Shown here: piece after piece, positions 31,284 to 42,475 of the stretch | Position numbering within the stretch: position 1 is the stretch's first letter | How the letters are laid out: each line of letters starts with the position of its first letter | Assembly (NCBI GenBank): GCA_030765055.1 | Contig: CM060947.1 | Location: 260,710,596-260,774,595, forward strand | Source of the DNA: Mantis religiosa | Lineage: Eukaryota > Arthropoda > Insecta > Mantodea > Mantidae | Reading direction: 5' to 3' | Length of the DNA stretch: 64,000 nucleotides | Notes under the pieces: generated by a model | The model's database searches: none | The model's input: the letters and a program-made list of their open reading frames with translations, nothing else | Told to the model about the DNA's origin: nothing | Position numbers and translations under genes: made by a program

Positions 31284-32624
31284 TTTTCATCTTGTATAGT
31301 AAGGGTTTGTGTCTCTCTTTGTGTTTAACATTTATATAGAGGTGATGTTCAGAATAAAACGTTATTTGGAAAACAAAACAAAAGAACACATTTTAACTTT
31401 AAGTATAGAAAAACTAATAAATCTGCCGTAGGAGATCATTTTTGGTCATTTAACCTTGAAATAAATCCAGAAGTTAAATTATTAAAACAATTAAATGGTC
31501 CAATAGATTTAATGGTTTGCGAAAATATATTTATTTTAAAGAATAAACATCGCGTAATGGTTTTGAAATACCAGCAGTTGATTCTGTTTTTAGGTTTGTT
31601 TCGTTTTCAGATGTTGGTAATACCATGGTAACCGGAATCCTTGACTACGAAGTTTCTTGATGCACTGAAGATGCAAGTAATTCCTTTTTTTTTAAATCGA
31701 TCTCAATTAGAAAGAAGAATTAACATCATTTTAAGACCAGTGAATTTTTTTGTTACAAATAGTTATACCTGAGTAATATTCATTGCCTCACTTTAGCCAG
31801 CTTCATTTTCTACGTAATCATTTCTGGAATGCTCTGTAACAAACAAGAAATCGAAACTTGCAGTCAGCTGTCTCTTTACCTGCTTCGGCAAGCTTTTATC
31901 TCCGCGTTGCTTTATCTCTCTCTTTGTGCGCCCTGCCACAACAATGCTTGCGACATTATGTTTTCCAGCAGAGCTTTAAATGCAATTTCCTATGAAAGTT
32001 TTACTTATTGTGTACTAGCTACAGAAATCAAATGCTTTAAAATGTTAGAAATGACTATCGGGGTCTCTAAAGAAGTCACTCATTAAGTTTTAATAAAAGT
32101 ATGAGTAACTCCGTCAAACATTTTGACGAGTTAAGTGTTTTAAATAAAATGCTGAAAAATGTTTGAAACATTTAAAATTATAATGTGCATTACAATACTC
32201 CAGAGTATTTAAGATATCATAGAGGTTCATAAATACTGTAAGTGAAAGTCAATGAAAGGTGCCAAATGAGAGTTTTGGTATATTTTCCACGCTCTTGGAG
32301 TGGGATGTTGAACGTTTTGTTATTCCGATCAGGAACACAAGATCCTTGAGTAGAAATTCCTGCACGGTGTCTACTGCTGTAGTGGCGTGTAATAAGACTC
32401 CCTTATATATATCATAAAAGGAGGAGGGAGTCTCTCTCTCTTATCTCCACACACGCCTGAATGCATTTTCATACATAATTAACCTCACGCCAAATTTTCA
32501 TGGACGTAGAATCGACCCTCCCCGAGAGAGTGTTAACAAAAACGACACATAAAAGATTGCAGCTAAAATGCTTGGCGGAATTTTCTCCTGTGTACCGTGT
32601 CTTTCAGCTCCTTCCACAAACGCT
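31284..32624. other. No gene seen
   Basis: This is AT-rich DNA. The 85-codon frame at 31829-32086 shows no motif. Confidence 0.45.
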
Positions 32625-33301
32625 GGCTTTCTCATGATACTCTCGACCCGTTCTTCCATTACCCAGTTTGATATCACTGGCAGAAATTCCTGACGATGTC
32701 GATTTGAGGTGCCCTGACACTCACAAGACACTCTCGACACGTCCTTCTATGAACTAGTTCCATATCCGTGGCCAAAATTCCTGACCAATGTCGTTTTGAG
32801 GTGCCCTGACTCTCACAAGACACTCTCGACACGTCCTTCTATAAACTAGTTCCATATTCGTGGCCAAAATTCGTGACCAATGTCGTTTTGAGGTGCCCTG
32901 ACTCTCACAAGACACTCTCGACACGTCCTTATATAAACTAGTTCCATATCCGTGGCCAAAATTCCTGACCAATGTCGTTTCGAGGTACCCTGACTCTCAA
33001 AAGACACTCTCGACCCCTTCTTCTATAAACCAGTTCCATATCCGTGGCCAAAATTCGTGACCAATGTCGTTTTGAGGTGCCCTGACTCTCACAAGACACT
33101 CTCGACACGTCCTTATATAAACTAGTTCCATATCCGTGGCCAAAATTCCTGACCAATGTCGTTTCGAGGTACCCTGACTCTCAAAAGACACTCTCGACCC
33201 CTTCTTCTATAAACCAGTTTGATATAAGTGGCAGAAATTCCTGACCAATGTTATTTCGTGGTACCTCGGCTGTCCAGTAACACTCTCTACCCGTTCATCT
33301 A
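32625..33301. repeat. 92-bp satellite, left block, about 7 units
   Basis: Units contain tctataaac and gaggtgccctgactctcaca with a 92-bp period. This block mostly belongs to a variant (aaactagttccatatccgtg) different from the right block (aaaccagtttgatatccgtg). A mariner splits the array at 33301. Confidence 0.92.
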
Positions 33302-34614
33302 CGAGGGCTGTTCAATAATGATTGAACACTTTTTTTTTGACAACGTACCTTTACTGATCCTCATAATTTTAATGATCCTTCTCAAAATAATCTCTGCTGA
33401 AAGCGATGCACTTGTCCCAGCGTTTCTGCCGGTCTTCAAAAACATGCTGGAAACTATTTTTTCAGAGATCCTTCAAAATCGCCACCGCAGCCTTCACTAC
33501 TGCTTCTGATGATGGATAATGCCTCCCACGAAGGCGTTTATTCAAGTTAGGGAATAGAAAAAAGTCACGTGGGGCTAAATCCGGACTATAGGGAGGGTGA
33601 GGAATGCACTTCACCTTGATTTTGGCAAGATGTTCAGCAACAACATTGGCAATATGTGGCCGCGCATTATCGTGGTGCAGCATCCAGCCTGCTTCACGGA
33701 AATGTGGTCTTTTGCACCTAATATGGACTTGTAATGATTTCAGGACATCCGTGTAGTATTGTCCAGTTACTGATGTGTGTTCAGGTACAAAGTGATGATA
33801 AACCATTCCATGAATATCAAAGCATGAGATGACCATAACTTTCCCAGCAGAAGCAACCACTTTTACTTTTTTGGGGGTTGGTGATGAAGGAGATTTCCAC
33901 ACTGAGCTTTGCGTTTGCTCTTAGGATCAAAATGATGTAGCCAGGTGTCATCAGAACTGATTACGTTTGAAAGAAGCTCCTGATCTTCCTCTAACATCAA
34001 CTTCAACTGCATACAGTCATGCATGTGAATGTCCTTTTGTTCGGGAATCAACAGTCTTGGAACCCATCCCGCACAAACACGTCTCATGTATAAAAGTTCT
34101 GTCACCAACGTGTGGGTGGCACTCAATGAAATGTTCAGTATTTCAGAAAGTGATCTTAAGGTAATTCGTCGATCCTCTCTCACAATGGCAGCAGCAGTGT
34201 TGATGTTTTCTTCCGTAACAGCAGTAACTGGAGCACCGCGTCCACCTTCCTATGAAATTCACTGTCTCCCGTTTTTAAACATTTTAAACCACCTTTGAGC
34301 TGTGCTGTAGGGAAGAACAGACTCTCCATATGCCTCCTGTAACATCGTATAAGCCTCAATTGAAGATTTGTTTAGAAGAAAGCAGAATTTCAAAGTCGCA
34401 CGATGTTCATCACGTGTTATCTCCATTGCAAAGTAGGCGATGCTGAACATATCTGAACTTGCCTGGTTCTCACAGGCGGGAATCAGGAGTACCGAAAATG
34501 AAACTACTACGGCGTGTTTTTTTCCGATGAGGTAACAGAATTAAATAAGATAGAATTTTAGTTGAGAAAGTTGTGACCGAATAAAATTTTGATCGTTTTT
34601 TATTGAACAGCCGT
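33302..34614 (-). mobile_element. Mariner (family M1) copy B inside the 92-bp satellite
   Basis: Ends CGAGGGCTGTTCAATAATGA (left) and ACGGCTGTTCAATAAAAAAC (inverse of the right), with TA at 33300-33301 and 34615-34616. The satellite unit is continuous when the element is removed. Confidence 0.9.
33462..34450 (-). pseudogene. Mariner M1 transposase, copy B
   Basis: Three open pieces in different frames make up the gene: MEITRDEHRATLKFCFLLNK (HTH), MREDRRITLRSLSEILNISL to VISSDDTWLHHFDPKS (first Asp), and WMLHHDNARPH (second Asp) to HPPYSPDLAPRDFFLFP (third Asp). All three catalytic Asp of the DD34D triad remain, but frameshifts near 33905 and around 34190-34260 inactivate it. Confidence 0.88.
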
Positions 34615-36415
34615 TATATAAATTTTGATTTCCGCGGCAAAAATTTCTGACGGATGTCATTTCGAGGTACCCAGGCTCTCACATGACACTCTCAACCCAT
34701 TCTTCTATAAACCAGTTTGATATCCGTGGCAGAAATACCTGACCGATGTCGTTTCGAGGTACACAGGCTCTCACATGACACTCTTGACCCATTCTTCTAT
34801 AAACCAGTTTGATATCCGTGGCAGAAATACCTGACCGATGTCGTTTCGAGGTACACAGGCTCTCACATGACACTCTTGACCCATTCTTCTATAAACCAGT
34901 TTGATATCCGTGGCAGAAATACCTGACCGATGACGTTTCGAGGTACACAGGCTCTCACATGACACTCTTGACCCATTCTTCTATAAACCAGTTTGATATC
35001 CGTGGCAGAAATACCTGACCGATGTCGTTTCGAGGTACCCAGGCTCTCACATGACACTCTCAACCCATTCTTATATAAACCAGTTTGATATCCGTGGCAG
35101 AAATTCCTGACCGATGTCGTTTCGAGGTACCCAGGCTCTCATATGACGCTCTTGACCCATTCTTCTATAAACCAGTTTGATATCCGTGGCAGAAATACCT
35201 GACCGATGTCGTTTCGTGGTACCCAGGCTCTCACATGACACTCTTGACCCATTCTTCTATAAACCAGTTTGATATCCGTGGCAGAAATACCTGACCGATG
35301 TCGTTTCGAGGTACCCAGGCTCTCACATGACACTCTCAACCCATTCTTATATAAACCAGTTTGATATCCGTGGCAGAAATTCCTGACCGATGTCGTTTCG
35401 AGGTACCCAGGCTCTCACATGACACTCTTGACCCATTCTTCTATAAACCAGTTTGATATCCGTGGCAGAAATACCTGACCGATGTCGTTTCGAGGTACCC
35501 AGGCTCTCACATGACACTCTTGACCCATTCTTCTATAAACCACTTTCATATCAGTGGCAGAAATTCTTAACCCATGTCGTTTTGAGGTACCCCGGCTCTC
35601 ACATGACACTCTCGACCCGTTCTTCTATAAACCAGTACCATATCCGTGTCAGAAATTCCTGACCGATGTCGTTTCGAGGTACCTCGGCTCTCACATGACA
35701 CTCTCGACCCGTTCTTCTATAAACCAGTACCATATCCGTGTCAGAAATTCCTGACCGATGTCGTTTCGAGGTACTCCGGCTGTCACATGACACTCTGAAG
35801 CCGTTCTTCCATAAACCACTTTCATATGCGTGGCAGAAATTCTTAACCCATGTCGTTTCGAGGTACCCCGGCTCTCACATGACACTCTCGACCCGTTCTT
35901 CTATAAACCAGTACCATATCCGTGGCAGAAATTCCTGACCGATGTCGTTTCGAGGTACCCCAGCTCTCACACGACACTCTCGACGCGTTCTTCTATAAAT
36001 TAGTTTGATTTCTGTGGCAGAAATTCCTGACCGATGACCTTTCTAGTTACCCCGCCTCTTACATGACACTCTCGACCTGTTCTTCTATAAACCAGTTTGA
36101 TATCCGTGGCATAAATTCCTGACCGATTTTGTTTCGACGTGCCCCGGATCGCACATAACACTCTCGACACATTCTTCTATAAACCAATACCATATCCGTG
36201 GCAGACATTCCTGAACGATGTCGTTTCGAGGTACCCCGGCTCTCACATGACACTCTCGACCCATTCTTCTATAAACCATTTCCATATCCGTGGCCAAAAT
36301 GCCTGAGCGATGTCGTTTCGAGGTACCTCGGCTTTCACGTGACACTTTCAACCCATTCTTCTATAAACCAGTTTGGTATCCGTGGCAAAAGTTCCAGTCT
36401 GATGGCGTTTTGCGG
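34615..36415. repeat. 92-bp satellite, right block, about 19 units
   Basis: The period is 92 bp (for example atccgtggcagaaatacctg at successive 92-bp steps from 34715). The left units of this block are almost identical, and divergence increases towards 36400. Repeated 64-66-codon frames on both strands are by-products. Confidence 0.94.
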
Positions 36416-37440
36416 TACCCCAGCTCAAGATGCAGTCATGAAGCCCGGTAATGTTCTTAGCTCCTTTCCATATAATCACTTTCCCTTCAGCACAGTTTTC
36501 CCAACAATGGACGACTTAACAAAGATCTTGATTGTAAAATTCTGCATTTTAGATATTCAGGAAAGATTGCACCTCGTGGTCATTCTGGAGTTGCCTGCCT
36601 CTTCTGTTGCCATTTCAGGAGAACACGGAGGATGACGCAAACGTTTATAGCCCAAAGTGACTGTGTCATGAACAAAACGAGCTAGGGCGTTATCGTGTAG
36701 CTATGAACAGTTTCCACAACATTTCATTCTGACGGCCTCCCTTTACTCTACTATAGACACCTTATTGACTTACACAACTACGGACGTGACGTTGGTAAGG
36801 AAACGTATACCCCACAAAGAAAGCCAGGAGTCTCAATTTGTGACCGTAGCTCTTGCACAACCTTCACTCAGAAATTGTCTACTACTTCGCCACCCAGACT
36901 TGTTTGACCACACTGAAAGCGACTAGCTATATAGCATCCAATGACGTCGTATTATTGCTGTGCACCTCCACTAACTTAGCGTGTATTGTTGTACCGTTCT
37001 TCACATCAAATACAGAATAATTATTTCTGGCAGTATTGAGACGCGACGAATTTTATTCACGATTGGAAGGTTCGTTAATTTCCGCGAGTGTATAAATAAG
37101 TCTTGTACCATACAATGTTTTATCTAACACTTACCCTAATCATTAATAAGCCTAACTAACTTTCCAATTAAACTATAATAAAATAGTAAAATTATTTGTA
37201 ATGTTATTCTCTGGAATATAGAGCTATTTAGGCCAAGGCCGGCTGCTAATATGAGACAATCGGTGTTGGGTAGTCGTTTCTAGGTTAATTTGATTTTCAT
37301 TTCAGAAAGCTACATTGACGAATGTATTGTCAGTAGAATGTGAACATATAGGGAAATATTTGTTAATTACTGAATGAATACAAGTTAAAGCTGTACATTT
37401 CATTACTAAATGTTAAAACTAGAATAAATATTATATACTG
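36416..37440. other. No gene seen
   Basis: Unique-looking sequence. Nothing beyond short motif-less frames. Confidence 0.45.
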
Positions 37441-37634
37441 CGATCCATAATAGAGATACATTGTGGATAAAATTAAAGTAAGGGGATAAGTTAGGCATTT
37501 ATAGAAGTAATTAAGATGATATACCAGGAGAATGAGCTGTGTATAAAACTACCAGGCAACAAAGTAACTTAATCTATATCGAGTAAGCCAGGAGTACGGC
37601 AGGGATATAAACAGTCCAGTATAAATTAAATTAA

Positions 37635-38730
37635 TTAGGAGTCGATTAATGACACAAAAGCATTCCCGGGACTAGTTTCAGAGGCCTTCCCTCTATCTTC
37701 AGCCGGACATCGACTGGTTCTCATTGGTGTAGCTGGCAATATTTTGTCACCGATCTCCTCTGGTGGCGGTTCGAGGAACTTGCTGAACAAATCTTTCTGG
37801 GAGATGTCGAAATTGAATATTTTGTTCCTATTTTTTGAAATAAAGATTTGTTCCCATGTGGACAGTTCTTCTTTTCCTGTTGTATGTTTTAGTAATTTTG
37901 GTTCTGGATTTATGTTGTGGTTTTTTTTCCAAAAATGCATGGCAACTGCTGATTTTTCTAATTGTTTGTATTTTATGTTCCTAAAGTGTTCCTTTGCTCT
38001 TGTTTCTAAATTTCTTTTGTTTTTTCCAATATAAATTTGACTACAGTCACAGCATTCAATTTGATATATACCAGATTTTTTGTTAGATGGAATGGCATCT
38101 TTGATGTTTGAGCAAATTAGGTTTTTTAAGGAGTAATGGTTCACTGGAGCTAGTTGAATGTTTTGTTTTTTGAAGACTTTTTTGAATTTATCAAAGTCCC
38201 ATGGATGGTAAGTGAATTTTTTGAAGATCATTTTAGTTTCTGTAGCTGAGAGGGTTGTGGTTTCCTTTAGTAGTTTCTTCTTTTTTGCTAACTTCACTTT
38301 TTTGTCTACTAGTGATTTGGGAAAGTCATTTTCTGTGCTATTTCAATAATTTTGTTGCATTCTATTTTGTATTCTTCTGCTGTGAGAGGGATGTTGACCA
38401 GTCTGTGTGCTAAACTATTAAAGATTGCCTGTTTGTGGGATCTTGGATTGTAGCCATTAGCTTTTATGTAGTTGTCTGTCTGTGTTGGTTTTCTGTAAAT
38501 GCCAAAGTTTATTCTATTTTTATTTCTGATTATTTTTAGATCTAAAAATGGTAAATACTAGTCGTTTTCAACTTCTACAGTGAACTTTATGCTTTTTTCT
38601 TGAATATTTAAAAGTTTTAGTGCATCACTGATGTGTTTTTTGGCACTATGGCAAATATGTCATCTACATATCTTTGCCAGAGTTTGAACATCCATGGGAA
38701 ACCTTTAGTGATCCTTATTTCTATCTTCAT
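37635..38730 (-). pseudogene. PLE-B reverse transcriptase end and GIY-YIG endonuclease
   Basis: The upstream part reads LPFLDLKIIRNKNRINFGIY and RKPTQTDNYIKANGYNPRSH (end of the PLE RT), separated by a frameshift near 38320 from a 220-codon open frame. That frame contains FKKQNIQLAPVNHYSLKNLI, then SGIYQIECCDCSQIYIGKNK and RNLETRAKEH, a complete GIY-YIG motif (GIY and YIG both kept, with CxxC before it), and ends ELSTWEQIFISKNRNKIFNF. It is the best-preserved endonuclease domain in the window. The N-terminal RT is missing. Confidence 0.88.
37665..37707 (-). ncRNA. Hammerhead ribozyme candidate in PLE-B terminal repeat
   Basis: Minus strand: stem I TCCGG (37703-37707) with CCGGG (37665-37669); core CTGAAGA (37696-37702, position 7 may be any base); one unpaired T; stem II AGAGG (37690-37694) with CCTCT (37680-37684); GAA (37677-37679); palindromic stem III ACTAGT (37671-37676); C at the predicted cleavage site (GTC). 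All conserved core bases are present. This is the best of the folds here. Confidence 0.7.
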
Positions 38731-38872
38731 GTCCGGCTGAAGATAGATGGATGGCCTCAGAAACTAGTTCCATGAAAATTTAAAAGTAAGTGTTGTTTTG
38801 TGTCATTAATCGACTCCCAATTAATTTAATTTATACAACAACACTGTTTTCAACACTTCCATGAAATGATTT

Positions 38873-39713
38873 AGTCCAGTATTATTTAATCTTTATATCG
38901 ATGGAATTTTAGAGGAGATAGCAAGTTGTAGGGTACATTTACCAATTATTAATAATAAAGAAATACCGCGGCTACTGTTTGCAGATGACCTAGTAGTTGG
39001 GTCCATATCAAGTGGAGGGCTGAGAAGAGCAATCGAGGCAGCCAATTCTTATTGCAATAAATGGGGTTTGAAAGTGAATGAAAACAAAACAAAGATTATG
39101 GTCTTCAAAAATGGATACAGGTTGCGTAAGGATGATAAATGGGAGGTTAATAGAAGAGAAATAGAGGTAGTAAGGAGATTTGATTATTTGGGTACAAGGT
39201 TGAGTTCAGAAAGCAGCTGGAAAGAACAAAAAAAAAGATGTCTGTGGCAAAAGATAGAATGGCCATGAGAGTGATAAGATCATGCTACAGTAAACTGCCA
39301 AATATAAATGTCAAATGGTTGGAGAGGATTTATACGGCAGTAGTAGAAAATAGAATGTTACATGGATCAGAGGTTTGGGGAATAGATGAGGCTTGGAGAG
39401 AGACTGATAGAGTGCATAGATCCTTTTGTAAATACATATTGAGATTACCAATAGCATCACCTAATGGGGCAGCACAATTAGAACTAGGCAGGCATTCTAC
39501 TAAACTTAAAATCTTGTCAAGGGCAATTAAATATTTATACAGAATCACTAACTTGGAAGATGGCAATATAATTAAAGAAGGTTTCCATATTTAAAAGAGA
39601 AGTAACTGGGGAGGGTCTTGGGCACATAAAATGAATGACGTGTTGAAGCAGATAAGTATGGGTCATTCTTGGATAAATGCAGAGTATGGGTATAGAGGCT
39701 TTTGGAAAGAAGT
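38873..39713 (+). pseudogene. LINE-C reverse transcriptase palm and C-terminal region
   Basis: The frame reads SPVLFNLYIDGILEEIASCR, then PRLLFADDLVVGSISSGG (FADD catalytic box), NSYCNKWGLKVNENKTKIMV and FDYLGTRLSSESSW. A shift in the A-run near 39230 moves it to MAMRVIRSCYSKLPNINVKW and RMLHGSEVWGIDEAWRETDR. A TAA at 39592-39594 follows, then the same frame runs to GYRGFWKEV, where the LTR interrupts. Only one shift and one nonsense in about 280 codons, so it is younger than LINE-A. Confidence 0.88.
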
Positions 39714-40017
39714 TGATACCGAAATTAAAGTTTGCCAGAAGTAAAGAATCATGATGGATGTCAAAGGAATGTTGGTTCTTTGTTACACAAAGCGCAAGGC
39801 CAGTTCAGTTGTGGGGAAAGTGTTATAACAAAAGCAATGTAAGAAACAGCGTCCTTAGAAGATTTCTAAAGTGGCTCACTTGACTTATATAAATAGGAAA
39901 TTCTTTGGGTCATTTAGAATGGCATTACAAAACAGCCGCAAAGGGATTTTGGTTGAATGAAGGAGTTTCCTGAGAGTGAAAGTTACATATTCACACGCGC
40001 AGCTGTGGTCATTCAGC

Positions 40018-40500
40018 AGTCTTCGGCGTGGAGCCGATCAGAAGGGTCTTCGGCGTGAAGCCGATCAGAAGGGTCTTCGGCGTGGAGCCGATCAGAAGGG
40101 TCTTCGGCGTGGAGCCGATCAGAAGGGTCTTCGGCGTGGAGCCGATCAGAAGGGTCTTCGGCGTGGAGCCGATCAGAAGGGTCTTCGGCGTGGAGCCGAT
40201 CAGAAGGGTCTTCGGCGTGAAGCCGATCAGAAGGGTCTTCGGCGTGGAGCCGATCAGAAGGGTCTTCGGCGTGGAGCCGATCAGAAGGGTCTTCGGCGTG
40301 GAGCCGATCAGAAGGGTCTTCGGCGTGGAGCCGATCAGAAGGGTCTTCGGCGTGGAGCCGATCAGAAGGGTCTTCGGCGTGAAGCCGATCAGAAGGGTCT
40401 TCGGCGTGAAGCCGATCAGAAGGGTCTTCGGCGTGGAGCCGATCAGAAGGGTCTTCGGCGTGAAGCCGATCAGAAGGGTCTTCGGCGTGAGGCCGATTAG
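40018..40500. repeat. 27-bp minisatellite, 18 units, inside the LTR
   Basis: The unit cttcggcgtggagccgatca plus gaagggt repeats 18 times with a G/A variant (gtggag or gtgaag) distributed irregularly. The other LTR copies have two and three degenerate units at the same place. Because 27 is divisible by 3, all frames stay open and give artefactual 160-224-codon frames on both strands. Confidence 0.95.
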
Positions 40501-40582
40501 AGCAGTCTGAGGCGTGAGGGCCATTAAGGCAATCCTCTGGTTTTGTCTGGAATATTTGTCGGTTCGTGTATATATATATACA

Positions 40583-41983
40583 CACTCCTGGAAATTGAAA
40601 TAAGAACACTGTGAATTCATTGTCCCAGGAAAGGGAAACTTTATTGACACATTCCTGGGGTTAGATACAGCACATGACCACACTTACAGAACCATAGGTA
40701 CATAGACACAGGCAACAGAGCATGCACAATGTCGGCACTAGTACCGTGTATATCCACCTTTCGCAGAAATGCAGGCTGCTATTCTTCCATGGAGACGATC
40801 GTAGAGAGGCTGGATGTAGTCCTGTGGAACGGCTTGCACTGCCATTTCCAGCTGGCGCCTCAGTTGGACCAGCGTTCGTGCTGGACGTGCAGACCGCGTG
40901 AGACGACGTTTCATCCAGTTCCAAACATGCTCAATGGGGGACAGATCCGGAGATCTTGCTGGCCAGGGTAGTTGACTTACACCTGCTAGAGCACGTTGGG
41001 TGGCACGGGATACATGCGGACGTACATTGTCCTGTTGGAACAGCAAGTTCCCTTGCCGGTCTAGTAATGGTAGAACGATGGGTTTGATGACGGTTTGGAT
41101 ATACTGTGCACTATTCAGTGTCCCCTCGACGATCACCAGAGGTGTACAGCCGGTGTAGGAGATTGCTCCCCACACCATGATGCCGGGTGTTGGCCCTGTG
41201 TGCCTCGGTCGTATGCAGTCCTGATTGTGGTGCTCACCTGCACGGTGCCAAACACGCATACGACCATCATTGGCACCAAGGCAGAAGCGACTCTAATCGC
41301 TGAAGACGACAAGTCTCCATTCGTCTCTCCATTCACGCCTGTCGCGACACCGCTGGAGGCAGGCTGCACCATGTTGGGGCGTGAGCGGAAGACGGCCTAA
41401 CGGTGAGCGGGACCGTAGCCCAGCTTCATGGAGATGTTTGCGAATGGTCCTCGCCGATACCCTAGGAGCAACAGTGTCCCTAATTTGCTGGGAAGTGGCG
41501 GTGTGGGCCCCTACGGCACTGCGTAGGATCCGACGGTCTTGGCGTGCATCCGTGCGTCGCTGCGGTCCGGTCCCAGGTCGACGGGCACGTGCACCTGCCG
41601 CCGACCACTGGCGACAACATCGATGTACTGTGGAGATCTCACGCCCCACGTGTTGAGCAATTCGGCGGTACGTCCATCCGGCTTCCCGCATGCCCACTAT
41701 ACGCCGTCAACTGCACATAGGATTAACGTCCACGCTGTCGCGGCATAATACCAGTGTTAAAGACTGCCATGGAGCTCCACGGCAAACTGGCTGACACTGA
41801 CGGCGGCGCTGCCCAAACACTGCGCAGCTAGCGCCATTCGACGGCCAACACCGCGGTTCCTGGTGTGTCCGCTGTGCCGTGCGTGTGATCATTGCTTGTA
41901 CAGCCCTCTTGCAGTGTCCGGAGCAAGTATGGTGGGTCTGACACACCGGCGTCAATGTGTTCTTATTTCCATTTCCAGGAGTG
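40583..41983 (-). mobile_element. Tc1-like transposon (about 1.4 kb) inside LTR copy 3
   Basis: Inverted ends cactcctggaaattgaaata and its near-exact inverse at 41960-41983, within a TA-rich site (tatatata / tatattta). One transposase gene lies on the minus strand. The GC content is clearly higher than that of the flanks. Confidence 0.93.
40738..41746 (-). pseudogene. Tc1-like DD34E transposase, nearly intact
   Basis: The start MPRQRGR is followed at once by TAA and a short deletion. Then comes the HTH region (IVGMREAGWTYRRIAQHVGR, STVHRCCRQWS), the AT-hook-like basic linker (RARRPGTGPQRRTDARQDRR) and the catalytic domain: WRLVVFSD (first Asp), FQQDNVRPH (second Asp) and SPDLSPIEHVWNW (Glu). 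The only other break is TAG at 41293-41295, right after FSD, in place of a Glu codon that is not catalytic. The frame ends GGYTRY*. The few changes suggest recent activity of the family. Confidence 0.92.
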
Positions 41984-42286
41984 TATATTTATATAAGGAA
42001 CGAATAAATTTATCGAGTAATAAACATTCTGCAGTCAGTAACTCTAAACAGAGATTGGCAACCCTTGGTCGGCAACTTTCATTTCAATGTTTAAAAAGAA
42101 GAAGCAGTAAACAAATAAGTTGGAAACGGGCATTACAGTGTTGTTAAAATCTGCTTCTCACACACATCCACGCATACCCTGAGAGAAACCTCATTGCTCG
42201 CCGACTTATTTGCTCGCCATTAAATTATTGCTTCAAATTGGCGTCCACAACGTGGAATTGTGTGAACCCATAAACATTTTGCTTCA

Positions 42287-42475
42287 AAGTTAAGCTAAGA
42301 TTAGAAGATATTGACAGACAAGAAATTTTTGCCAATACAAGTGACAAAAGCTCACTGAGATTATATAGAGAAATAAAAACAAACTGGGGGAGGGAAGGTT
42401 ATATGGATATATGTAGTAAGTTAGGGCGAGAAGGTTTTGCTTGGGCGAGAACAGGAGTGAGAAACTTGTAACCAG
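42287..42475 (+). pseudogene. LINE-C C-terminal continuation
   Basis: After the LTR the frame resumes KLRLEDIDRQEIFANTS, REIKTNWGREGYMDICSKLG, REGFAWARTGVRNL*, collinear with LINE-A (IDRQEI ... GREGVAWMRVG). It stops before the CCHC knuckle. Confidence 0.85.

Larger units (their letters stand above)
37623..38872 (-). mobile_element. PLE-B, Penelope-like element with inverted terminal pieces
   Basis: The minus-strand coding region is flanked by ~100-bp inverted copies: 37624-37710 against 38733-38835 (for example gagtcgattaatgacacaaa and its inverse). The outer flanks carry the 10-bp duplication agtccagtat of LINE-C. Inverted terminal-repeat pieces are typical of Penelope-like insertions. It is a different family from PLE-A. 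Confidence 0.85.
39714..42286 (+). mobile_element. Solo LTR of the tRNA-Lys family, copy 3, carrying a Tc1 element
   Basis: The LTR starts TGATACCG at 39714 and ends TTTTGCTTCA at 42286, with aagt duplicated at 39710-39713 and 42287-42290. Without the Tc1 insertion it is about 1.17 kb. It holds an 18-unit 27-bp minisatellite and, near its U5 end, one tRNA-Lys PBS-like block (TGGCGTCCACAACGTGG, 42239-42255) inside the LTR. Retroviral sense is plus here. Confidence 0.93.
37441..42475 (+). mobile_element. LINE-C, non-LTR retrotransposon split by a PLE and a solo LTR
   Basis: Plus-strand polymerase pieces at about 37500-37622 (KPGVRQGY), 38873-39713 and 42287-42475 are collinear with LINE-A. Insert 1 is a PLE (37623-38872) flanked by agtccagtat at 37613-37622 and 38873-38882. 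Insert 2 is a solo LTR (39714-42286) flanked by aagt. Both duplications restore the LINE reading frame when collapsed. Confidence 0.88.

Noticed and set aside
34679..36351. Repeated 64-88-codon frames on both strands
   Set aside because: By-products of the 92-bp satellite.
37635..38297. Homing endonuclease or host GIY-YIG repair nuclease
   Set aside because: Penelope-like RT sequence lies directly upstream in the same sense, with inverted terminal pieces and a target duplication.
39976..40683. Open frames of 160-224 codons on both strands (LRRGADQKG and similar repeats)
   Set aside because: They arise because the 27-bp minisatellite unit has no stop in any frame and its length is divisible by three; the locus is inside an LTR.
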